A stretch of DNA of 40,695 nt, taken from positions 1 through 40,695 of the forward strand of contig JAUXFX010000006.1 of the NCBI GenBank assembly GCA_030622635.1, given 5' to 3'. The notes below the pieces were generated by a model that saw nothing but the letters and a program-made list of their open reading frames with translations, did not search any database and was not told the DNA's origin. Numbering within the stretch: the first letter of the stretch is position 1; every line of letters begins with the position of its first letter. The stretch comes from Bacteroidota bacterium (lineage in GTDB: Bacteria > Bacteroidota > Bacteroidia > Bacteroidales > JADFUO01). This document shows, in pieces, positions 8,551 to 17,502 of the stretch. The position numbers and the translations under genes were made by a program.

Positions 8551-10086
8551 ATGAAAATAAAGAAAGTATTAATTTTTACAATCGTTCCTTTGATATTTGT
8601 GATAATATCATCTTCTTCCGTATTTGCCTGTTATGCAGTGATAGCAGGAAAGAAAGCAACAGCTGACGGCTCGGTATTATTTGCCCATAGTGAGTTGAAT
8701 TCCGGTAAAAGATTCCTGAATTTCCGGGTTGTGCCGAGGATAAAATATGAACCGGGTGCAGTAATTCAACTTGCAAATGGCGGCACATATCCTGAAGTAA
8801 GTGAAAGTTATTCATTTATCTGGTCCGAAAATTTTGGTTCAAGAGGCAGTGATTCATATATCAACGAATGGGGTGTTGCTTGTGCCAGTGATGGTACACG
8901 AACCATTGAAGATTCATGGGAAGAATTAATAAAGCGGGGAGACATAATTGACGGCGGTATTGGGTATATGTTAAGGCGTCAGGTAGCACGAAGGGCAAGA
9001 ACAGCAAGAGAAGGTGTACTTATTGCAGGAGAATTGATAAAACATTTCGGATGTAATTTCCTGGGTGTAACGTTAGTTATAGCCGACCCCAATGAAGCAT
9101 GGATATTATCAATGGCAAGGGGACAGCACTGGGTGGCTCAACGGGTCCCTGATAATGAGGTGGTTGTTTTAGCAAATGTTAACATAATCGGGGAAGTTAA
9201 TTTGAAAGACACAAATAATTTTTTAGCATCACCCGATTTAATTGAGTATGCAATAAAAAGGGGATGGTATGACCCGAAAAGCGGTAAGCCTTTCAATTAC
9301 AAAAATGCATACAGCAAGCCCGGTAAAGGCTGGTTTGATATTAAATATGGTTGCGATTCAAGACAATGGCGGGGTCAATGTTTGATGACAGGGGAAAACA
9401 TCCCGATACCAATTAAGGGAAACCTTCCTTTCTCAGTTAAAGCAAATCGTAAAATGACAGTTCAGGATATGAGAGATATTCTAAGCGACCATCTTGAAGG
9501 AACCGAGTTTGATAAAACAAATGATTATAAACTGGGCTCGCCGCATAATATTATGAATTCAGGCGATGGATGTATTTGCAGTCAGCATAACCAGGAAGCC
9601 GCTGTATTCCAGTTGAGAAACTGGTTGCCGCCGGAAATTGGTTGTGTTTACTGGAGAACAACCGGTGCCTCATGTTCAAGTGTTCTTACTCCATGGTATT
9701 TGGGAATAACGGAAACCCCTGAAATGTATTATTTTCAATATGATTTGAATAAAAGTTTAACTGCGGAGTTTCATTTTAATCCGCCCGCAGGCACGTATGA
9801 TTATAACCCTGAAAAAGCATATTGGATATTTAATACTTTAGAAAATCTGGTTGACCTGAATTATAAAAAAAACATTAATAAAGTACGTGAAGTTTGGAAA
9901 GAATATGAAGCAAAAGAATATGCCATGCAACCGGTAATTGAAGAAACTGCTATTAAATTATTTAAAGAAGATAAAGATTTATGCAGAGAATTTTTGACAC
10001 TTTATTCAGGTGCTCTTGCTTTTGAATCTGTTGAAAAAGCAAAAAAAATGATCAACGAATTAAGAACCCGTCTTTTTGGTTCTTAA
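8551..10086 (+). CDS. Peptidase family C69 (dipeptidase)
   Basis: Signal peptide, then CYAVIAGKKATADGSVLFAHSEL (N-terminal Cys nucleophile context), EWGVACASDGT, and dipeptidase-like WILSMARGQHWVAQRVPDNEVVVLANVN. Confidence 0.87.
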   Translation: MKIKKVLIFTIVPLIFVIISSSSVFACYAVIAGKKATADGSVLFAHSELNSGKRFLNFRVVPRIKYEPGAVIQLANGGTYPEVSESYSFIWSENFGSRGSDSYINEWGVACASDGTRTIEDSWEELIKRGDIIDGGIGYMLRRQVARRARTAREGVLIAGELIKHFGCNFLGVTLVIADPNEAWILSMARGQHWVAQRVPDNEVVVLANVNIIGEVNLKDTNNFLASPDLIEYAIKRGWYDPKSGKPFNYKNAYSKPGKGWFDIKYGCDSRQWRGQCLMTGENIPIPIKGNLPFSVKANRKMTVQDMRDILSDHLEGTEFDKTNDYKLGSPHNIMNSGDGCICSQHNQEAAVFQLRNWLPPEIGCVYWRTTGASCSSVLTPWYLGITETPEMYYFQYDLNKSLTAEFHFNPPAGTYDYNPEKAYWIFNTLENLVDLNYKKNINKVREVWKEYEAKEYAMQPVIEETAIKLFKEDKDLCREFLTLYSGALAFESVEKAKKMINELRTRLFGS

Positions 10087-10420
10087 TATTAATAATTTCT
10101 TAATTTCAGAACTCCTGACCCACAATAAACTATATTATTACAAAAGTTAAAAATATTTTGAATTTATTTTTAACTGATTAAACTATCATAAGATTTATTT
10201 GTCATATTTTATTTAATGCAGGTTAGAAATAGCTAATGGAGTTAATGTTCTGTTTACCCATCCATACGGACTTCCTTTGGTCGTACGGGCTAATGAAACG
10301 AAGTGAATCCGTCCATACGGATACATACGTACTAACTTTGTGTCGTTTGCTTCGCTTCATATGGACTTCGTGTTGCTGGTTACTGGTTTCTGCTGTTTTT
10401 GGTTTCTGGTTAATTTAGGT

Positions 10421-10498
10421 GGGCAGCTGAGAGGGATTTATTTTGTAAGAATTCAAGGTTATTATTTTATCAGTGTGAAGAAAATTGTGATTCAATAG
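10421..10498 (+). pseudogene. Orphan C-terminal fragment of a T9SS sorting domain
   Basis: ORF fragment GQLRGIYFVRIQGYYFISVKKIVIQ* aligns with the end of the 17503-19698 product (SKQPKGIYFVKIQSGDFISIKKIVIQ*). It is followed by the same TAG-AAGGCAATTATG / TAG-GAGGTAATTATG junction into a paralogous downstream gene. Confidence 0.8.
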
Positions 10499-10507
10499 AA
10501 GGCAATT

Positions 10508-13111
10508 ATGAAAAAAACAATTATCATTTTTTTTGTTTTAATAAGTTTAAGCATAAATTCACATAAATCTTATGCACAGGTTGTTAATGACCTGAATGAT
10601 GTTGCAGTATGGTCATTCAACGGAGGAATAACAGAAGGATGGCATGCAGATTCTGCAATGTATGTGAACCCACAATATTGCAAAAGAGCGTGGTTTAAAT
10701 ATTCCGAGATTCCCTGTAATTATTTTGCTGATTCTACTTATAATTTGTGGACAATTCCACCTTATTTAAATAGTTTAGGTTCTTTATTTGAAGGTGGGGT
10801 TCAGTGTGCTCATATTCAACAAAATACAGGATGGCCATGTGATAATGCTTATGATGATGATCATCAACCACCTTATGAAGTGCCCGATCCTGTCTTTTAT
10901 GATTTTGCAACAAGAAATGCAAATGATAGTATTTATTGGCTGGGGAATTATACTTATCCCAAGAGCAATGCTTCAATAGCTAATGAAAATTGGCAGGATT
11001 TTTTGTTATACTGGGCTTATGAACAGATTGACGCTAATGTGAACGCGTTGGAGTTTGACCAGATAAATGCAGGATACCGTTTTACTACTACAGGAACTCC
11101 TGATAATAATTCAAATGACGGCTATGATGATTATGCAATTGGTACAGCAAATTTTGCTACTAAGCTCTCAGTAGTATGTGAACACGGGATAATTGACCCG
11201 ATTGAGTGGTTTATGCCAACAGATTCAGCAAGTTCTAATAATGATTCTGCTTTTTTTGCTTTTGATGATAATAATGAAACATACTGGCGCTCATCCTTTG
11301 CGGGAAGTCATTGGATTGAGATAGATTTTGGGCGGATACGGACAATTCAACAGGTTTATTTAAAATTTCCTTCTGTTCATATACCTAATAATTTTGAAAT
11401 TACATACTGGAATGGAAATATCTGGCAAAATTTCAATCCACATATATCTTTTACAGGAAATACCGATTCTATCTGTTCATTTTTGATAGAACCTGCTCAG
11501 GCAACAAAGGTTCGTCTTTCTTCAACTGATAATGAAATATGGGTTTATGAAATACAACTTTTTGGTCAGGGATTCAGACAGTATCTTTTAAAAAAATACT
11601 GCGATAGCTTAGGTTGGTCTGTTAATGATTCGCTATGGGAAACAGAAAAACTTGTTATTCTGTCAGATACTTCTGTCTGTCCTGATGGCACAATGAATAC
11701 TTTCAAATATCGCAAATATCTGCAGACACATGGCTGGTCAGGCAATCCATTTGGTACGAATATTACTTTTTTAAATTATCTCAATCCTGTTAATCCGCTC
11801 TTTTGGGATTGGTGTCCGACAAAATATATAAATGGACTATTATTTCCTTTTTTCGCTGATACAAATATATTTGATACTATTGTGATGTTACATTCAGCTT
11901 CCTATTCATACCAAAGAACATACCCGAATTTTTGGTTTCCTGCTATGGATAGCGTAAGAACTTATGCAGCAAATCTTGGGAAAGATGTTTATGTAGCACG
12001 CAACGGATTTTTTAATCCAGGTAATGAAGATTACTTATTAGCTCCATTAGGTGATCACCCAATTTTTCCTGTATATAATGCACCATCGCCTACGGATTCA
12101 AACAAGGTTCTATTAGATGGCTTTCAGGCACGCATCAATATATGGAGATTGTTAAAGGAATATACGGTAAACTCAATGGGACAGGATGTTCCGCTTGTAG
12201 CATTTTGCGATTTTGCAGACCACCTGCCTTTTGCTCATCTCGGAGGTATTGATGAACCTGCTGACCAGAGAGCAATATATTTGCGAACTTATCCGATGGA
12301 AATGTATGCGGCAGGTGTAAATTTCTGCTATCCGGTAGTTGTGCCTTATTATATTGCCTGGTGGGATTCAACATCCTATGATATTGCAATTATAGAGATT
12401 ATTAAACAACAGACGGATTTTCTTAATGCATATAAGGAAATTTATCGTGATGTAAATATAAATAGCGAAGAATTAGAAGTAACAGTTAATGGAATTGTAC
12501 CGTTTAATGGTGAATGGAACTGGCAGGATTGGAGAATTAGCTGCCCGGTGAATGACTCCAAAGTTACAATTGCTTATATGGATAAAGACAGCAGTAATTT
12601 TTCTTATCTTCACATCATAAATCACAATTGGGACAGCATAAACCGTGTAATGCTACCGCAATATAATGTTTCTGTTTCCATTCCCGTAACCGACAATTGT
12701 GAAAATTTAATGCTCGTTTCACCCGATTTTGCTGATACACTTTATCCTGCATTTTCTTATAATGCTGATACAATAAATTTTACAATGGATACTTTAAAAT
12801 ATTATAATGTAATAATTCTTGTTTTTACTGATACTACTACATCAATTAATGAAAATCAAATATTACCGGAAATCAATATATCTATTTATCCGAACCCAAC
12901 AAACGGAATATTTACTATTGAAGGAAAAGATATTCAATCCATTGTAATTACAAATATCAGTGGGCAAGTTGTTTATGACAGAAACCTTCAAGGTTTTAAA
13001 AACCTTGAAGGTTTAATTCAGGTTGATTTAAGTAAGCAGCCGAAAGGAATTTATTTTGTTAAAATCCAAACTAATGATTTAATAAAAACAGAAAAAATAA
13101 TAATTCAATAA
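10508..13111 (+). CDS. Secreted discoidin (F5/8 type C)-containing putative glycoside hydrolase with T9SS type A sorting domain
   Basis: Signal peptide; SHWIEIDFGRIRTIQQVYLKFP...KVRLSS discoidin-like segment; C-terminal ISIYPNPTNGIFTIEG...GIYFVKIQTNDLIKTEKIIIQ. Full-length paralog of 19708-22317. Confidence 0.75.
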   Translation: MKKTIIIFFVLISLSINSHKSYAQVVNDLNDVAVWSFNGGITEGWHADSAMYVNPQYCKRAWFKYSEIPCNYFADSTYNLWTIPPYLNSLGSLFEGGVQCAHIQQNTGWPCDNAYDDDHQPPYEVPDPVFYDFATRNANDSIYWLGNYTYPKSNASIANENWQDFLLYWAYEQIDANVNALEFDQINAGYRFTTTGTPDNNSNDGYDDYAIGTANFATKLSVVCEHGIIDPIEWFMPTDSASSNNDSAFFAFDDNNETYWRSSFAGSHWIEIDFGRIRTIQQVYLKFPSVHIPNNFEITYWNGNIWQNFNPHISFTGNTDSICSFLIEPAQATKVRLSSTDNEIWVYEIQLFGQGFRQYLLKKYCDSLGWSVNDSLWETEKLVILSDTSVCPDGTMNTFKYRKYLQTHGWSGNPFGTNITFLNYLNPVNPLFWDWCPTKYINGLLFPFFADTNIFDTIVMLHSASYSYQRTYPNFWFPAMDSVRTYAANLGKDVYVARNGFFNPGNEDYLLAPLGDHPIFPVYNAPSPTDSNKVLLDGFQARINIWRLLKEYTVNSMGQDVPLVAFCDFADHLPFAHLGGIDEPADQRAIYLRTYPMEMYAAGVNFCYPVVVPYYIAWWDSTSYDIAIIEIIKQQTDFLNAYKEIYRDVNINSEELEVTVNGIVPFNGEWNWQDWRISCPVNDSKVTIAYMDKDSSNFSYLHIINHNWDSINRVMLPQYNVSVSIPVTDNCENLMLVSPDFADTLYPAFSYNADTINFTMDTLKYYNVIILVFTDTTTSINENQILPEINISIYPNPTNGIFTIEGKDIQSIVITNISGQVVYDRNLQGFKNLEGLIQVDLSKQPKGIYFVKIQTNDLIKTEKIIIQ

Positions 13112-13121
13112 GAATGGAACC

Positions 13122-15509
13122 ATGAAAACTATCATTATAATATTCAGTATATTGTTGTTTGGTTCACAGGTTTTTGCACAGTGCAATATCCCAAATCCGG
13201 GTTTTGAAAATTGGGGAACAACTTATCCAACCGGTTGGACACCTATTCATCCGTCAGACAGTACTGCCATTTCTAAAACTACTGATGGTCATACTGGAAA
13301 TTATGCCGTAAAATTCGATACTTCATCAACTTTTACCGGTCTTGTAACAGGAGTTTTTTTGTGTACTGATAAACCTGCAAACATGCAGGGCTATTATAAA
13401 ATGGAAGGAAACGATACATTGACCGTTGTTGTTACGCTTACCGATGCTTTGTTGAATACAGTAGCTGTAGGTGCAAAAATCATGGTTGCCCCATATCCCG
13501 TATATACCAAATTCAATGTTTACATGGAATACGAACCGGTTGCAAATCCTGTTTATGGATTCGTTACAATAATCGCGGCAGGCAGTGGAACTATTTATGT
13601 TGATGATTTATCGTTTAATGGAACGATTTTAACACCTGAAATTGATTCTATCCCAATGCGCGATACCATGAAACTGGCAGCAGATATTTATCTCCCTAAC
13701 GAAACAGATACATTTCCAACCATTTTAATACAGACCCCTTATAACAGAAAAATCTATCGTTCAACAGGCTTGCCATTAAATATTGACTTTGATGTTGCGT
13801 CAAGTGATTATGCTTTTGCAATTGCCGACTGGCGATGCTTTTATGGTTCTGCAAATGCCTGTGTGCCAAATGTTACTATTCAAAAAAGAGGTGAAGACGG
13901 TTATGATATTATTGAATGGATAACACAGCAACCATGGTCTGACGGACAAGTTGGAACTTACGGTGGTTCGGCTGTCGGGAAAATTCAGTATTATACTGCA
14001 AAAGAACAACATCCTGCCCATATCTGTGCCGTACCGAAAGTTACAGGAACAGCTACAAATTATTTTACTTATTTTCCTGGTGGAGCATTAAGAACAGAAT
14101 ATCTTGAAACTCTTGATATTCTTGGATATGGTACATCTGCTATGGTATTGGGGATAGATTCAAACAGGTTTTACAATAATATGTGGCAATATGCCGAGGA
14201 CATTGGATTTTTTCCTGAAATGATCAAAACAAAAATGTTTTTGATTGGCGGATGGTACGACCATAATACTGAAGATGTTTTAGAATGGTACGACAGCTTA
14301 CGCGTATATTCCGATATTTCTGTCAGGGATGAACACAGGTTATTGTTCGGGCCATGGACACACGGGGGGGTTACGACAACAGGTTTGGGAAATGCAATGC
14401 AAGGGGAAATTGATTATTACGAAGCTGAAAACTACGATGATTCCCTTGCCTTGCAGTTTTTTGATTATTATTTAAGGGAACAAATCAACGACTGGGAAAA
14501 CATGCCTGATATTCTATATTTCCAGATGGGGGAAAACACATGGAACCCTGCAACAAATTGGCCTCCCGATTCTATCAATGATGTAATGTTTTATTTACAT
14601 GCTGATGGAACAATAAATGGTGATATACCTGTAAATACTTCCGATAAATTAACAATTGCTTATAATCCCGAAGACCCTTCGCCTACATGGGGCGGATCAA
14701 CATTGAGATATGATTTGTTGCAGGGACCTTTTGACCAATCTTATATGGTTGAGAACAGAAATGATATTTTAGTTTTTTCAACACCTGTTTTAACCAATGA
14801 TGTTGTAATGAAAGGAAATGCAATAATAAATCTGTATGTTTCTTCCGATAAACTGGATACTGATTTTGTTGTCCGTTTAACCGATGTTTATCCTGATGGA
14901 AAGTCCATGTTATTATTGGATGATGGAATTCAAAGAATGCGTTTTCGCAATGGTTACAGGGTTACGGATACCCTGATGATGACACCCGTAAGCATATATC
15001 CGATAACAATTGAATTGCCGAATACAGCGATTACTTTTTTGGAGGGTCACCAAATACGAATAGATGTTACTTCATCAAACTATCCGCGGTTTAACAGGAA
15101 CATGAATACCGGTGGGGATATGTACCCGAACCATAACGGCGATACCCTTGTAAATCCCCTTGTTGCCACAAATACAGTTTATTGCAATAGTTTATACCCT
15201 TCCAATGTTGTTTTGCCCTTAAAAGGTTATTGTACTGAAATAAATGAAAATGAACATAAAAACACCGAACTTGATTTTCTGATTTATCCAAATCCAACAA
15301 CAGGAATGTTTATAATTGAGGGTGCAGGGATTAAAAATATTGAAATTACAAATATCAGTGGGCAAGTTGTTTATGACAGAAACCTTCAAGGTTTTAAAAA
15401 CCCATCTGATGAATATAGGGTTGATTTAAGTGAGCAGCCGAAAGGAATTTATTTTGTTAAAATCCAAACTAATGATTTAATAAAAACAGAAAAAATAATA
15501 ATTCAATAA
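13122..15509 (+). CDS. Secreted CocE/NonD family hydrolase with N-terminal PCMD-like domain and T9SS sorting domain
   Basis: IPMRDTMKLAADIYLPNETDTFPTILIQTPYNR, VGTYGGSAVGKIQYYTA (Ser motif), LIGGWYDH, LLFGPWTHGG. N-terminal region NPGFENWGTTYPTGWTP...CTDKPANMQGYYKMEGNDTLTVVV. C-terminal IYPNPTTGMFIIEG. Confidence 0.85.
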   Translation: MKTIIIIFSILLFGSQVFAQCNIPNPGFENWGTTYPTGWTPIHPSDSTAISKTTDGHTGNYAVKFDTSSTFTGLVTGVFLCTDKPANMQGYYKMEGNDTLTVVVTLTDALLNTVAVGAKIMVAPYPVYTKFNVYMEYEPVANPVYGFVTIIAAGSGTIYVDDLSFNGTILTPEIDSIPMRDTMKLAADIYLPNETDTFPTILIQTPYNRKIYRSTGLPLNIDFDVASSDYAFAIADWRCFYGSANACVPNVTIQKRGEDGYDIIEWITQQPWSDGQVGTYGGSAVGKIQYYTAKEQHPAHICAVPKVTGTATNYFTYFPGGALRTEYLETLDILGYGTSAMVLGIDSNRFYNNMWQYAEDIGFFPEMIKTKMFLIGGWYDHNTEDVLEWYDSLRVYSDISVRDEHRLLFGPWTHGGVTTTGLGNAMQGEIDYYEAENYDDSLALQFFDYYLREQINDWENMPDILYFQMGENTWNPATNWPPDSINDVMFYLHADGTINGDIPVNTSDKLTIAYNPEDPSPTWGGSTLRYDLLQGPFDQSYMVENRNDILVFSTPVLTNDVVMKGNAIINLYVSSDKLDTDFVVRLTDVYPDGKSMLLLDDGIQRMRFRNGYRVTDTLMMTPVSIYPITIELPNTAITFLEGHQIRIDVTSSNYPRFNRNMNTGGDMYPNHNGDTLVNPLVATNTVYCNSLYPSNVVLPLKGYCTEINENEHKNTELDFLIYPNPTTGMFIIEGAGIKNIEITNISGQVVYDRNLQGFKNPSDEYRVDLSEQPKGIYFVKIQTNDLIKTEKIIIQ

Positions 15510-15551
15510 CAATTTTACATTGACGGAAGCTAAATATTAATTTAATAAACC

Positions 15552-17492
15552 ATGAAAAAAATATATTTATTAATACTATCTCTAAGCATATCGTTTCTGT
15601 TAAACGCACAAAATCTAATTGTTGGCTATTTTGATCCTAATGAAGAAATAACTATTACAAATACTACTGTCCAGTATGATACAGTTTATATTATTAATAA
15701 TGGGAAGTTGTCAGTTGATAATTCTGCTTTTTATATTAACAATCTTTTAGTAAATACTGATTCGGGTGAATTAAGCATTAAAAATTCTCATTTAAATGCA
15801 AACGGAACTATTATTTTTTATGGCAACAGCACAACAATATTAAAAGACAGCCTAAATTTAAAATGTAATATTACTGTAGGCGGTAATGCTTGCTTAGCTA
15901 TAGACAGTGCAATAGTAGATGCAGAAATGTATTATGTCGGGCAGTATAATTTAATAGGTGTTGACAGTTCGGAATTTCATATCACCAACTCTGTTTTTTC
16001 TCTAAGTTCAGGAAAATATGATGTTTTTTTTATTGACAAATCATCTTTTTATCAATCAAATACAAAATATAATAACTCTATTGGTATTGCTATGACACTT
16101 GGCATTGGAAATAACGCTACATTAAATATTGATGATTGTTCAGGCGGAATGGAATTAATAATTTCCGACTCTTCAAATATATGGGTTAATAACACAAATT
16201 TATTAGTTCTCTGGTTTAGCTTTTTAGAAAATGCTTATGCTAATTTTGAATTACCTGCACAAAACTCTCAATTTCCTTATGCAAGTGATGTTTCTGAATA
16301 TTATTTTTCCGATTCATTAAGTAATGTTACAAATGTCTATTATAATTTAGAATTACACAATACTGATACTGTTTTTTGGGGTATAATGCAATATTCAGGC
16401 TCAGATATAACGTTAAATAATTCTGTTGTTTTGGCTTGTGGCTTTCCTTTTAAAGGTTCTGTAACTGATACTGTTTATGATTTTTTTAATGATTCTCTTT
16501 ATTCATCTTATACTGCTCCTTTGTCTGACCGAAATTTCTCTATAACAAATACATTAATACAGGCATGGAATTTTTACCCTATGGACACAAGTTCAATAAC
16601 AATAAGAAACTGTGTTTTTGGAGAATTATTAAGCTTTAATAACTCTACCGCTTTTGTTGAAAATAGTATATGTGATGGTACCGGTGGATATTTTGGAGCA
16701 GAAAATAACAGTAAAATATATGTAAATAACTCATTTATTCAACGTTTATATCCGGGTTTTTCAATAATACTAACTTCTGATAGCTCTGAAATATTTATAC
16801 AAAATTCTGAAATTCAAGGAGATGTTACTCTTGTTAATTCATCAAAAATTTATTGTAGTAACACAGTATATAATTCAGTACCAATAGTTAACAATAGTTC
16901 TTATTTTCTTAATACCTTTGTTGACTCTATACCAAATGCTTATATTGATTCAACAGTAAATTTAAGCGGTTCAATATTTGATATAAAAGGAATTAGCAAT
17001 AATGATATTATTACAGGTTACAAACTTGAATTTTCAGATACTCAAACAACAAATTTTTTAGAAATTATTGATACAAACTATACTCCATATATTCAAAACA
17101 GTTCTATTTACAATTGGAACACATCCGGTATATCACAGGGAAGTTACATTTTACATTTAACTACTTATATAAATGGGGATTCTATTATTACATCACAAAG
17201 AAATATTTTATTAGAAAATATTAGTTTTATCAATTCAGAAAAAAACATACATAATGGCTTGATAAATATTTTCCCAAACCCAACAAGCGGAATTTTTACA
17301 ATTGAGGGAAAAGATATTCAATCCATTGAAATAACAAATATTAGTGGGCAAGTGTTGTATTATTCATATGATGACTCCAAGTCATCTGATGAATTTAGAG
17401 TTGATTTAAGGAAGTATTCAAAAGGGGTTTATTTTGTGAAAGTACAGAGTAAATATAACATTTCAACTAATAAAATATTACTAATAGAATAA
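15552..17492 (+). CDS. Secreted parallel beta-helix-like protein with T9SS sorting domain
   Basis: Repetitive short NSxxxxxNxS units through the body (DNSAFYINNLLV, KNSHLNANG...). C-terminal INIFPNPTSGIFTIEGKDIQSIEITNISGQ...GVYFVKVQ. Confidence 0.65.
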   Translation: MKKIYLLILSLSISFLLNAQNLIVGYFDPNEEITITNTTVQYDTVYIINNGKLSVDNSAFYINNLLVNTDSGELSIKNSHLNANGTIIFYGNSTTILKDSLNLKCNITVGGNACLAIDSAIVDAEMYYVGQYNLIGVDSSEFHITNSVFSLSSGKYDVFFIDKSSFYQSNTKYNNSIGIAMTLGIGNNATLNIDDCSGGMELIISDSSNIWVNNTNLLVLWFSFLENAYANFELPAQNSQFPYASDVSEYYFSDSLSNVTNVYYNLELHNTDTVFWGIMQYSGSDITLNNSVVLACGFPFKGSVTDTVYDFFNDSLYSSYTAPLSDRNFSITNTLIQAWNFYPMDTSSITIRNCVFGELLSFNNSTAFVENSICDGTGGYFGAENNSKIYVNNSFIQRLYPGFSIILTSDSSEIFIQNSEIQGDVTLVNSSKIYCSNTVYNSVPIVNNSSYFLNTFVDSIPNAYIDSTVNLSGSIFDIKGISNNDIITGYKLEFSDTQTTNFLEIIDTNYTPYIQNSSIYNWNTSGISQGSYILHLTTYINGDSIITSQRNILLENISFINSEKNIHNGLINIFPNPTSGIFTIEGKDIQSIEITNISGQVLYYSYDDSKSSDEFRVDLRKYSKGVYFVKVQSKYNISTNKILLIE

Positions 17493-17502
17493 AGAAGTTG
17501 TT

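Noticed and set aside
10061-10085. TAAGAACC-N9-GGTTCTTA as an intrinsic terminator of the C69 peptidase gene
   Set aside because: The hairpin overlaps the stop codon but is AT-rich and has no following U-tract, so the call is not supported.
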